Assembly: GCA_018623895.1 (NCBI GenBank)
Contig: JAAZUY010000001.1
Span: 1-31,509, forward strand
DNA: 31,509 bases
DNA from: a bacterium
GTDB taxonomy: Bacteria; Bacillota_I; Bacilli_A; Acholeplasmatales; Acholeplasmataceae
Direction of reading: 5' to 3'
The translations under genes and the position numbers were made by a program. Within the stretch, counting starts at the first letter, position 1, and the number at the start of each line of letters is the position of its first letter. Positions 24,748 through 31,509 of the stretch are shown here, one piece after another. The notes under the pieces are model-generated. The model worked only from the letters and a program-made list of their open reading frames with translations, was not told where the DNA came from and did no database searches.

Positions 24748-24779
24748 AATAAAAGATGCTAATTAGCATCTTTTATTTT
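24746..24779. terminator. Bidirectional terminator between fusA2 and the M3 peptidase gene
   Basis: A perfect 34-base palindrome (24746-24762 and 24763-24779) has an AGATGCTAATTAGCATCT centre and A-rich and T-rich ends. It overlaps the fusA2 stop and contains the peptidase stop. Confidence 0.88.
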
Positions 24780-26516
24780 ATCAATAAGATTAATAACTCT
24801 TGTTATGTTTTCTTTAATAATTCTAAATGAGTTATTCCAAAAAGTTTCAGAGTTTAAATCAATTCCGATTTTTTTTGAAACTTCTTCAATTGAATCTTTA
24901 GGAGTGAATTGTAAAAAAATCTCATAATCACTGGTAAATTGAGTTGGATTTTCTTTATATTTTGTAAATAAGGCTTTTCCAAACAATAGTCCAAATGCAT
25001 ATGGGAAGTTATAAAAATTATATTCAGCATCATAGTAATGAGATTTAATTAACCACATATAGGGATGCAAAACATCCTTATCAAGACCATCTAAGTAAGC
25101 TTTTTTTTGAGATTCCTTCATCCATAAATTAATGTCTTCAACATTTAACGGCTTATTAGCCTCATCGAATAATTTTGATTCAAAGTAATATCTAGATAAT
25201 ATATCTATAATTACTTGAGTATTATCCTGTAGTTCATTTTCTAATATATTTAATAACTCATTATCATTTTTAACATTATTAATTAAAAACTCATTGACTA
25301 TAGATTCACAAAAAATCGAAGCAGTTTCTGCTAGAGGCATTGGATAATCCCAATTCAGAGGTGTATTCCTGCTTATCATTTCTCCATGAAATCCATGACC
25401 TAGCTCATGTGCTAACGTTAAAACATCAGAAAGAGTACCTGTGAAATTCACTAAAATCCTTGATTGATTAATTTGTGGCAAATTATCACAAAATGCTCCT
25501 CCAACTTTTCCTTTTCTTGGAGAAATATCTATCCACTTATTTTCAAATGCTTTTTTTGCAAAATCACCTAGATTATTACTAAAGTTATAAAATGCACTTA
25601 GAATAATTTTTTTTGCTTCTTCAAATGAATATTTTTTTGTTACTTCTCCAATAGGAGCAAAAAGATCATAAAATGGGAGACCATTAGAATGACCAAGATA
25701 ATTTGATTTCTTTTTAAGATAGATTGAAAAATAATTTCTATGATTTTCAATTGAATTGATAAGTAGTTCCAAAGTTTTACTTGACATTCTGTTGTTTATT
25801 AGTGTAGGTTCAAAGATAGTTTCATAACCCCTCAATGAATTCACCATGTTAACTTGACGCTTGATATTTGTTAATGCTAAAGCTACATATTCCTCAACAG
25901 ATTTTAACGCTTTAATTTCAGCTTCGAAGGCGTCTTTTCTAATTTTTTGATCTTTATTGTAAGCAAGATTTCTTATTTCAGATAAAGTTAATTTTTTATT
26001 TTGAAAATCAATTTCAATATTTGATGTCACGATCTCTTGAAGTTGCTCCCAAGAATCACTTGCCAATAAAGTCATTTTTTCTAATAACTCCTCTAAATCC
26101 TCGCTTAATAAAAATTTGCTTTCAAGTTGAACTTTATTTAAATGATATAAATTTTCAAAAATTACTTTACTTTTATGTTTCATTTTATCAAGATCAATAT
26201 CTGATATGTGTCTTTTAAATTTGACGTAATCTTTGGTGAGAGAAATCAAAAGCTCCTCAACTTTTAGATTAAACGTCATGGGTGTTTTATCATTGACATT
26301 AGTACAAAATCTTAAATTCGCATAAGAGTATAAATTGTTTGTGATTCTCTCAATTTTTTCAGATATAAATACATATTTTTCAAGTAAATCTATGTCACTT
26401 AAAATATACATTTCGGAAACTAATTTTTTGAATTCTTTAACAAAATTTTCCAGTTTAGCGAAGTCTTTTAAATACGAGTCATCAAATTCTTTGTAAAGAT
26501 CATCTAAATTCCACAC
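24759..26516 (-). CDS. pepF: M3-family oligoendopeptidase (PepF-like)
   Basis: This zinc metallopeptidase of 585 residues belongs to the M3/oligoendopeptidase F clade, which degrades short cytoplasmic peptides. HELGH at about residue 370 provides the two zinc histidines and catalytic Glu; the downstream MPLAETASIFCE supplies the third ligand Glu. HPYMWLIKSHYYDAEYNFYN and PYAFGLLFG near the C-terminus complete the substrate site. GTG 26516 is chosen: GGGGGAG lies 4 bases upstream, and VWNLDDLY fits the family start. An earlier in-frame GTG at 26543 lies inside the sodA terminator. It is third in the minus-strand series rqcH-sodA-pepF, but the terminator suggests partial separation. Confidence 0.93.
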   Translation of the reverse strand: MWNLDDLYKEFDDSYLKDFAKLENFVKEFKKLVSEMYILSDIDLLEKYVFISEKIERITNNLYSYANLRFCTNVNDKTPMTFNLKVEELLISLTKDYVKFKRHISDIDLDKMKHKSKVIFENLYHLNKVQLESKFLLSEDLEELLEKMTLLASDSWEQLQEIVTSNIEIDFQNKKLTLSEIRNLAYNKDQKIRKDAFEAEIKALKSVEEYVALALTNIKRQVNMVNSLRGYETIFEPTLINNRMSSKTLELLINSIENHRNYFSIYLKKKSNYLGHSNGLPFYDLFAPIGEVTKKYSFEEAKKIILSAFYNFSNNLGDFAKKAFENKWIDISPRKGKVGGAFCDNLPQINQSRILVNFTGTLSDVLTLAHELGHGFHGEMISRNTPLNWDYPMPLAETASIFCESIVNEFLINNVKNDNELLNILENELQDNTQVIIDILSRYYFESKLFDEANKPLNVEDINLWMKESQKKAYLDGLDKDVLHPYMWLIKSHYYDAEYNFYNFPYAFGLLFGKALFTKYKENPTQFTSDYEIFLQFTPKDSIEEVSKKIGIDLNSETFWNNSFRIIKENITRVINLIDKIKDAN

Positions 26517-26530
26517 TTTTCTCCCCCAAT

Positions 26531-26560
26531 AAAAAAAACACACACATTTGTGCGTGCTTT
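26531..26560 (-). terminator. Terminator of sodA
   Basis: On the minus strand, arms AAAGCACGCACA and TGTGTGTGTTTT (26549-26560 and 26535-26546) form a 12-bp stem with two G-U pairs and run into eight T. It lies right after the sodA stop and before the peptidase RBS. Confidence 0.8.
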
Positions 26561-26564
26561 AAAA

Positions 26565-27164
26565 TTATTTTTCAGCATATCTTTTTTCGATTAAATCCCA
26601 GTCAATAATCGAAAAGAATGCAGAGACGTAATCCGGTCTTCTATTTTGATAATTAAGGTAATATGCATGTTCCCAAACATCAAGACCTAAAATAGGCTTA
26701 CCCAAATTTAATGGTGTATCTTGATTAGGTGTTGAAGTGACATGTAATTCTCCTGAATCGTCTAAAATGAGCCATGCCCATCCAGAACCAAATCGAGTTC
26801 CCGCAGCTTTAGAAAACTCTTTTTTAAAATTATCATACGAACCAAATTTGTTATTTAGAGCTTCAAGCAAATCACCTCTAGGACTACCTTGATTGTTAAT
26901 TTTTAACTGTGGCCAGAATAATGAATGATTAAAATGACCTCCTCCATTATTTCTAACTGCATTTCTAACCCCCTCAGGTAGAACAGACAAATTCTTAAGC
27001 ATCTCTTCAAGTGAAAGACCTAAATCTTTTTGACCTTCAAGTGCAGCATTAAGTTTGTTGACATATCCTTGATGGTGTTTAGAATAATGAATTTCCATAG
27101 TTTTTCTATCTATAAATGGTTCTAAAGAATCAAAACTATAATTTAATTTTGGTAAAGTAAACAT
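26565..27164 (-). CDS. sodA: Superoxide dismutase, probably Mn-dependent
   Basis: The 199 residues form the Fe/Mn-SOD fold. Metal ligands are visible: H26 (EIHYSKHH), the His in NHSLFW, and Asp and His in LDVWEHAYY. Mn-type marks are GGGHFNHSLFW and the Gln in STPNQDTP; Fe enzymes usually carry that Gln from a different position. SOD converts superoxide to peroxide and oxygen in the cytoplasm, so the host meets oxygen. GGAGGA lies 6 bases before ATG 27164. It follows rqcH by 45 bases and has its own promoter and terminator, so it can be expressed alone. Confidence 0.95.
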   Translation of the reverse strand: MFTLPKLNYSFDSLEPFIDRKTMEIHYSKHHQGYVNKLNAALEGQKDLGLSLEEMLKNLSVLPEGVRNAVRNNGGGHFNHSLFWPQLKINNQGSPRGDLLEALNNKFGSYDNFKKEFSKAAGTRFGSGWAWLILDDSGELHVTSTPNQDTPLNLGKPILGLDVWEHAYYLNYQNRRPDYVSAFFSIIDWDLIEKRYAEK

Positions 27165-27184
27165 AAAATTCCTCCATTTTTTAA

Positions 27185-27213
27185 ATTTTAAATTATTTAA
27201 GATTTATTTTCAA
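27185..27213 (-). promoter_or_regulatory. Putative promoter of sodA
   Basis: On the minus strand, TTGAAA (27208-27213) overlaps the rqcH stop codon. A 17-base spacer leads to TAAAAT (27185-27190), about 20 bases before the sodA ATG. Confidence 0.55.
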
Positions 27214-28712
27214 TCTTTATACTTATTATCCCATATATTAACAAATTTTTCATCTAAATTCACTAATAAAGTTTTGTATTTTGTAAGCATAACTTTTGAA
27301 CCATGTATACCTGGAATTTTCTTAACATTTTTTTTCATTGTATAGTTTATTGGAATATTTTTACTGTACTTCAATTTAGAATGAAAAGCAGCAAGTTTTG
27401 CAGCAGTATTAAAACCTTGACTTAGAATATTTCCTCTATATATAACGTGGGATCCTTGTGCGTCTTTAACATGAAAAAAATAGTCTTTTGGTTTGGCTAT
27501 TTTATGTGTTACTATATTATTTTGATAAGCATTTTTACCTAAAAAGATAACATAATCTTGTTCTGAAATCTCAACATATTTTTTTAATTTAGTTTTATTT
27601 TTGTTCTTAATTTTTGTAAATTGTAAATTCTTCTCTAATAGTACTTTGTCTAATTCATCGGATGTTATAGTATTAGTTTCAATATTAAATACAAGACTAT
27701 TAAAAAAATCAATTTCATTATTTGTGATTTCTATTTGTTCTTTAATTTTAAGAATTGCTCTTTTTGCTTTTTTATATTTTTTAAATTTTAAATTAATATT
27801 GTCAATAATTCTAATTTTAGGATTTAATTTTATTCCATATAGATTTTCTCTTTTTAATTTAATGTTTTCAAATCTTAATAGATTTTCTGCTTCTTTTTGA
27901 AGTTTAAAGTTATTTTTATTATTATCTATCTCATTATTAAGTTTGATTAGTTTATTTGATTTCAATTTTATAACGTAATTAATTTTTTTCAGATATTTAT
28001 TAAGTGGTTTAGTCTTATTAAATTCATATTTCATTATTTCGTTAATTGAAGAGAATCTTTTTCCTCCATCCTTATCAAATAATGATAATTTATTCTTAAA
28101 TATAGAGGGAGAAACATTGATTTCAAGAGGTAAAACTTGATATTCATAAATTTCTCTTGAAGTTTCTGGAGAGAGTCCCTCATATTTTTCAAATATTTCT
28201 ACAGGCGAAGATGGGATTTTTTTCATCTCTGTAAAAGGAATCTTTCTTGATTCATGAAACTTAAAAATTTTTCTGGTATCAGTATTTTTTCCCCTATATT
28301 TACCTAATAAGTTGTATGCTTTATCCGTAAGGTATGCGTTAGAATTTTTACCCATGAATTCTAATATTAAATAATGAGATTTATTTAAATTATATGTAGA
28401 TTCTTGATGAAATTCTAAAATTAGAACACGATCACTATTGTATTGCTGAATAGAGACTATCCTTGAACGCAAAAGGTGCTTTTTCAATAATAATAAAAAA
28501 TTTATTTCATGATTTTTTTCATTATTAACATAATCTATATGAAATCGATTACTCTGAGGACTTAAATCTACTTTTAGAAAAAAAACTTTTTTGTTATAAA
28601 CTTCAAAAATAAATTTTTTATTATTATAATAAATTTTGTTGATTTTACTATTAATTATTTTTGGCTTTAACTCTCTTATTAAGTAATATAACATCAATCC
28701 ATCAAATGACAT
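27210..28712 (-). CDS. rqcH: Rqc2-type ribosome quality control factor RqcH (NFACT protein)
   Basis: RqcH binds stalled 50S subunits holding peptidyl-tRNA and recruits tRNA-Ala to add C-terminal alanine tails. The protein starts MSFDGLMLYYLIRELKPK, the family N-terminus. The NFACT-N domain carries the Asp-Arg pair (SDRVLILEF near residue 95) needed for tailing. A long Lys-rich coiled coil (about 245-340) follows. The NFACT-R domain at 385-475 has YFFHVKDAQGSHVIYRG. It is 500 residues, shorter than the usual 560-570; the loss is in the middle and C-terminal parts. It is divergent from gmk. TAGGAAAA precedes the ATG. Confidence 0.93.
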   Translation of the reverse strand: MSFDGLMLYYLIRELKPKIINSKINKIYYNNKKFIFEVYNKKVFFLKVDLSPQSNRFHIDYVNNEKNHEINFLLLLKKHLLRSRIVSIQQYNSDRVLILEFHQESTYNLNKSHYLILEFMGKNSNAYLTDKAYNLLGKYRGKNTDTRKIFKFHESRKIPFTEMKKIPSSPVEIFEKYEGLSPETSREIYEYQVLPLEINVSPSIFKNKLSLFDKDGGKRFSSINEIMKYEFNKTKPLNKYLKKINYVIKLKSNKLIKLNNEIDNNKNNFKLQKEAENLLRFENIKLKRENLYGIKLNPKIRIIDNINLKFKKYKKAKRAILKIKEQIEITNNEIDFFNSLVFNIETNTITSDELDKVLLEKNLQFTKIKNKNKTKLKKYVEISEQDYVIFLGKNAYQNNIVTHKIAKPKDYFFHVKDAQGSHVIYRGNILSQGFNTAAKLAAFHSKLKYSKNIPINYTMKKNVKKIPGIHGSKVMLTKYKTLLVNLDEKFVNIWDNKYKD

Positions 28713-28737
28713 ATTTTTTCCTACAATATAATTTAAC

Positions 28738-28766
28738 TTTACACATTTTATATTATCATATATAAT
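28738..28766 (+). promoter_or_regulatory. Promoter of gmk-rpoZ
   Basis: TTTACA (28738-28743), a 17-base spacer, and TATAAT (28761-28766) lie in the gap divergent from rqcH, 28 bases before the gmk start. Confidence 0.65.
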
Positions 28767-28793
28767 TACTTTTAGATATACAAGGAGTATTTG

Positions 28794-29414
28794 ATGAAAT
28801 TAAATAATAGAGGATTATTAGTGGTAATTTCTGGTCCTTCAGGAGTGGGGAAAGGGACAGTTAGAAAAGCACTCTTTGAAATGAAAAAACACAATCTAAT
28901 TTATTCGGTTTCAATGACAACTAGAGAAAAGAGATCAAATGAAATTGATGGTGTTGATTACTACTTTGTTTCTAAAGAGGAATTTGAAAAAAGAATAAAA
29001 CAAAATAAATTTTTAGAATATGAAAAGTTTTTTGACAATTATTACGGAACACCATTAGATAAAGTTGAGGAGCAACTTAAAAACGGTCATGAAGTAGTTT
29101 TAGAGATTGAGGTTCAAGGTGCACTCAAAGTTAGAAGAAAAATTAAAGATGCTGTGTATATTTTTCTCGTCCCCCCATCAAAAGAATCATTGTATAATAG
29201 ACTTGAAGAAAGAGGAACAGAGGATAAAAATAAAATTTTAAAAAGAATGGAAAAAGCAAATTCAGAGTTTAAATTGGCACATAAATATGATTATATTGTT
29301 GTAAATGATGACGTTCATAATGCCGCAGACAGAATACTAGCCATAATAAGAGCAGAACACGCTCGAACAGAAAGATCAATATATAGATACCAAGAAATGA
29401 TAAGGAGCAAATAA
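28794..29414 (+). CDS. gmk: Guanylate kinase
   Basis: Gmk phosphorylates GMP to GDP. The 206 residues carry the P-loop SGPSGVGKGT (13-22), the GMP-binding region SVSMTTREKR with GVDYYFVSKEEF, EYEKFFDNYYGTP, and the lid segment RLEERGTEDKNKI. ATG 28794 is preferred to the TTG just before it, because AAGGAG (28782-28787) is 6 bases from the ATG. The last base of its TAA is the first base of the rpoZ ATG. gmk-rpoZ pairing is widespread in bacteria. Confidence 0.96.
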   Translation: MKLNNRGLLVVISGPSGVGKGTVRKALFEMKKHNLIYSVSMTTREKRSNEIDGVDYYFVSKEEFEKRIKQNKFLEYEKFFDNYYGTPLDKVEEQLKNGHEVVLEIEVQGALKVRRKIKDAVYIFLVPPSKESLYNRLEERGTEDKNKILKRMEKANSEFKLAHKYDYIVVNDDVHNAADRILAIIRAEHARTERSIYRYQEMIRSK

Positions 29415-29626
29415 TGAAAAAAAATACTGATGGATTAAGATACCCCTCAATTGACAAACTTTTAGAGAAAATTGACTCTAAATATAAATTAGTGTACGCA
29501 GCGTCTAAAGTTGCAAGAATATTAGATAGAGAAAATCTTGACGTTGAAGACTCAAAATGTGAAAAAAGTGTTGGGATGGCGCTGGAAGAAATTATCAAAG
29601 ATAGAGTGGATGTTGATTTCGATTAA
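29414..29626 (+). CDS. rpoZ: RNA polymerase omega subunit
   Basis: This 70-residue protein has the omega pattern: LRYPSIDKLLEKIDSKYKLV, AASKVARIL, and KSVGMALEEI near the C-terminus. Omega stabilises the beta-prime subunit during RNA polymerase assembly. AAGGAG inside the end of gmk and a one-base overlap couple it to gmk translation. A strong hairpin begins at its stop codon. Confidence 0.93.
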   Translation: MKKNTDGLRYPSIDKLLEKIDSKYKLVYAASKVARILDRENLDVEDSKCEKSVGMALEEIIKDRVDVDFD

Positions 29627-29656
29627 TAAGTTCTCCTAAATAAGGAGGACTTATTA
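29624..29656 (+). terminator. Intercistronic hairpin between rpoZ and uvrC
   Basis: Arms 29624-29637 and 29643-29656 pair over 14 bp with one G-U and a 5-base loop (aaata). The stem holds AAGGAGG (29642-29648), the only good Shine-Dalgarno sequence upstream of uvrC. No clean T run follows, so it may be an imperfect terminator, an RNA processing site or a translational control hairpin. Confidence 0.6.
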
Positions 29657-29677
29657 CTTTATTTGTTCAATTTTATT

Positions 29678-31414
29678 ATGAAAAAAAACATTTTAAAGAT
29701 TAAACAAAAAATAAAAGTTTTACCAAAAACACCAGGTTGTTATCTTATGAAAGATAAGGACCAAAAAGTTATATACATTGGTAAAGCAAAGAATTTAAAA
29801 AATAGAGTGGCTTCTTACTTTACTGGAGCTCATAATCAAAAAACAACTAGATTAATATCAAATATTTTTGATTTTGATTTTCTTCTTACTAACAATGAAA
29901 ATGAATCATTAATATTAGAATTGAATTTAATAAAAAAATATCAACCAAAATACAATATAAGACTGGTTGACGATAAAACATATCCATATATTCAAATCAC
30001 TGATGAAAAGTATCCAATGCTGAGAATCGTAAGAGAAAAAAACCCCACAGGAAAAGTTTTTGGACCTTATCCTAGTGTATTTTCTGCCAGAGAAACAGTG
30101 AAAATATTAAACAGGATTTATCCTTTTAGAAAATGTGAAAAATTACCAGATAAGGCTTGCTTATATTTCCATATTGGAGAATGCTTGGCGCCCTGTGTAT
30201 CCAAAGATGTTGACTATAAAAACTACATAAATCAAGTCACCAGATTTTTAAAAGGTGAAACGAAACCGTTAATAAAAAAACTTCAGAATGAAATGGAATT
30301 ATCATCAGAAATGATGTTATATGAAAAGGCAGCAAAATTTAGAGATATGATAAATCATATTAAAGAGACAACAAAAAAACAATTTATAAATTTAAACGAT
30401 GGAAAATCGAGAGATGTTATTGCAATAGATTATAATGAAAAAGATATCTCTTTAGAAATTTTTATGCTTAATGATGGGAAAATTATTGATCATATTCAAA
30501 AAATATTTAGTTATATTTATGATCCTTTTGATTTCATTTCAACATATTTGAATGAAAGATATATTAATTATAAACCTGAAGAGATTTTGGCTGATAGAGA
30601 AATACCAATATACATTTTTGATGAAAAAAAAATTAAATTTTCATTTCCTGAAAAAGGACCAAAGAAAAAGCTTGTTGATCTAGCCAAGAAGAATGCAAAA
30701 GAAAATTTAGAGCATAATTTTATGCTAAATAGATATCAAAGTCTTTCTAACAACAAAGGTTTAGAGGAACTATCGAAAATACTCACAAAGAATATTAGTA
30801 AAATTGACATCATTGATAATTCACAACTTTTTGGTCAGGCTGCAGTTTCTGTGGCTATAGTTTATAATGAGAATAAATTCGATAAGAAAATGTATAGAAA
30901 ATACCATCTTCAAAATAATAAAGATGATTATAATGCGATGAAAGAAGTGGTTTACAGAAGATATTTTAAAGTTCTCAATGAACAAAAAAAGTTTCCAGAT
31001 TTAATTTTGGTAGATGGTGGACTTGGACAAATTAATGCAGCAAAAGAAAGTTTGGATATATTAAAAATATCTATACCTGTTGTTGGATTAAAGAAAGACA
31101 AAAAACATAATCTAAGTAAACTAGTCTTGATAGATAGAGAAATTAATCTTGACAAAAAAGGAAAATTCTATAGATTTTTAGTAAGTTTGTCAGAAGAGGT
31201 TCATAGATTTGCTATTTCCTTTCATAAAAAGACAAGAGACAAAGGTATCTATGCTTCAAAATTTGATAAAATACCTGGAGTTGGACCAAAAAAGAACGCA
31301 CTTTTGATTAAAAATTTTGGAACTTATGAAAATTTAAAAAATGTTACAAATGAAGAATTAAAAAAGATCGGCATAAATTTTAAAAGTATAGAATATATAA
31401 GGAAAAATTCTTGA
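29678..31414 (+). CDS. uvrC: Excinuclease ABC subunit C
   Basis: UvrC makes both incisions in nucleotide excision repair with UvrA and UvrB. From ATG 29678 it has 578 residues, slightly below the usual 590-610. Domains: GIY-YIG nuclease (PGCYLMKDKDQKVIYIGKAK at 19-38); a four-cysteine Fe-S cluster region (RKCEKLPDKACLYF then ECLAPC); the UVR motif that binds UvrB (EMMLYEKAAKFRDMINHI); an RNase H-like endonuclease core (LILVDGGLGQINAA); and a C-terminal helix-hairpin-helix pair (KIPGVGPKKNALLIKNFGTY). The start is uncertain: TTG 29663 is possible, being 14 bases after AAGGAGG, while ATG 29678 fits the family N-terminus but has no RBS. Confidence 0.95.
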   Translation: MKKNILKIKQKIKVLPKTPGCYLMKDKDQKVIYIGKAKNLKNRVASYFTGAHNQKTTRLISNIFDFDFLLTNNENESLILELNLIKKYQPKYNIRLVDDKTYPYIQITDEKYPMLRIVREKNPTGKVFGPYPSVFSARETVKILNRIYPFRKCEKLPDKACLYFHIGECLAPCVSKDVDYKNYINQVTRFLKGETKPLIKKLQNEMELSSEMMLYEKAAKFRDMINHIKETTKKQFINLNDGKSRDVIAIDYNEKDISLEIFMLNDGKIIDHIQKIFSYIYDPFDFISTYLNERYINYKPEEILADREIPIYIFDEKKIKFSFPEKGPKKKLVDLAKKNAKENLEHNFMLNRYQSLSNNKGLEELSKILTKNISKIDIIDNSQLFGQAAVSVAIVYNENKFDKKMYRKYHLQNNKDDYNAMKEVVYRRYFKVLNEQKKFPDLILVDGGLGQINAAKESLDILKISIPVVGLKKDKKHNLSKLVLIDREINLDKKGKFYRFLVSLSEEVHRFAISFHKKTRDKGIYASKFDKIPGVGPKKNALLIKNFGTYENLKNVTNEELKKIGINFKSIEYIRKNS

Positions 31415-31509
31415 GAAAGATAATTTTCAAAGTCCAAAACAACTATATTTTAATTAAAAAAAGAAGAGGACTTACAAAATATGATCTATTAAAAAATCAT
31501 AGAAATAGA
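31411..31509 (+). CDS. Unrecognised gene, N-terminal 33 codons (partial)
   Basis: A frame opens at TTG 31411, overlaps the uvrC TGA by TTGA, and remains open to the window edge. AAGGA (31399-31403) lies 7 bases upstream. The visible part is MRKIIFKVQNNYILIKK and then a basic stretch with RRGLTKYDLLKNHRN. It is too short to identify. Its tight coupling to uvrC suggests that it belongs to the same transcript. It is probably a real gene, since spacing and overlap follow the style of others here. Confidence 0.55.
   Translation, partial: MRKIIFKVQNNYILIKKRRGLTKYDLLKNHRNR

Noticed and set aside
26517..26543. GTG 26543 as the start of the M3 peptidase
   Set aside because: It falls inside the sodA terminator stem. 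GGGGGAG before GTG 26516 and the family N-terminus support the later start.
27601..27900. A 99-codon hydrophobic open frame on the plus strand inside rqcH
   Set aside because: It is the complement of the Lys/Asn-rich coiled coil of rqcH, where AAA and AAT read back as Phe, Leu and Ile codons. There is no independent support.

Overview
This window is a very AT-rich, densely packed bacterial chromosome segment. Gene content, strong Shine-Dalgarno sites, a gram-positive PolC replicase and a local order resembling the Bacillus rlmN-rsgA-rpe-thiN-rpmB-yloV block point to a low-GC Bacillota or Mycoplasmatota lineage. TGA is a normal stop codon (rlmN, rpe, antiporter, rqcH, uvrC), so the code is standard. 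That argues against Mycoplasma or Spiroplasma and fits an Acholeplasma/Izemoplasma-like or other streamlined Firmicute. The lineage call is an inference. There are no CRISPR arrays, insertion sequences, prophage genes or rRNA genes.

Layout. 1-2660: the 3' end of leuS, then an ECF sigma factor, an overlapping membrane-anchored putative anti-sigma factor, and a membrane-anchored or secreted helical protein. The sigma gene and the helical-protein gene each have the same unusual promoter-like element (accaataaa-N14-cgtatta), which suggests a small self-regulated envelope stress circuit. 2654-3178 (minus): mnmM. 3330-15148: a same-strand run polC, Bax1-I/YccA-like membrane protein, pheS, pheT, rlmN, rsgA, rpe, thiN, many of them overlapping or nearly touching. 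15145-15333 (minus): rpmB. 15489-17120: fakA. 17141-18866: tRNA-Leu(GAG), a CPA2-type antiporter homologue lacking the usual acidic pair, tRNA-Gly(GCC) and tRNA-Thr(GGT). 19027-22366: a cold-shock protein, a Fic-domain protein, cvfB and an archaeal-type proS. 22369-24747: yidD and an EF-G paralogue, divergently transcribed from a symmetrical promoter region. 24759-28712 (minus): rqcH, sodA and an M3 oligoendopeptidase. 28794-31509: gmk, rpoZ, uvrC and the start of an unrecognised gene.

Most genes serve translation, tRNA and rRNA maturation, replication and repair. Regulation is the most interesting layer. Besides the sigma circuit, two almost identical CcpA-type cre sequences occur, one across the fic core promoter and one just downstream of the EF-G2 promoter. 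Most convergent gene pairs share one palindromic terminator that overlaps the ends of the genes. No stretch longer than about 300 bases lacks a gene; the intergenic regions hold the promoters, operators and terminators listed.
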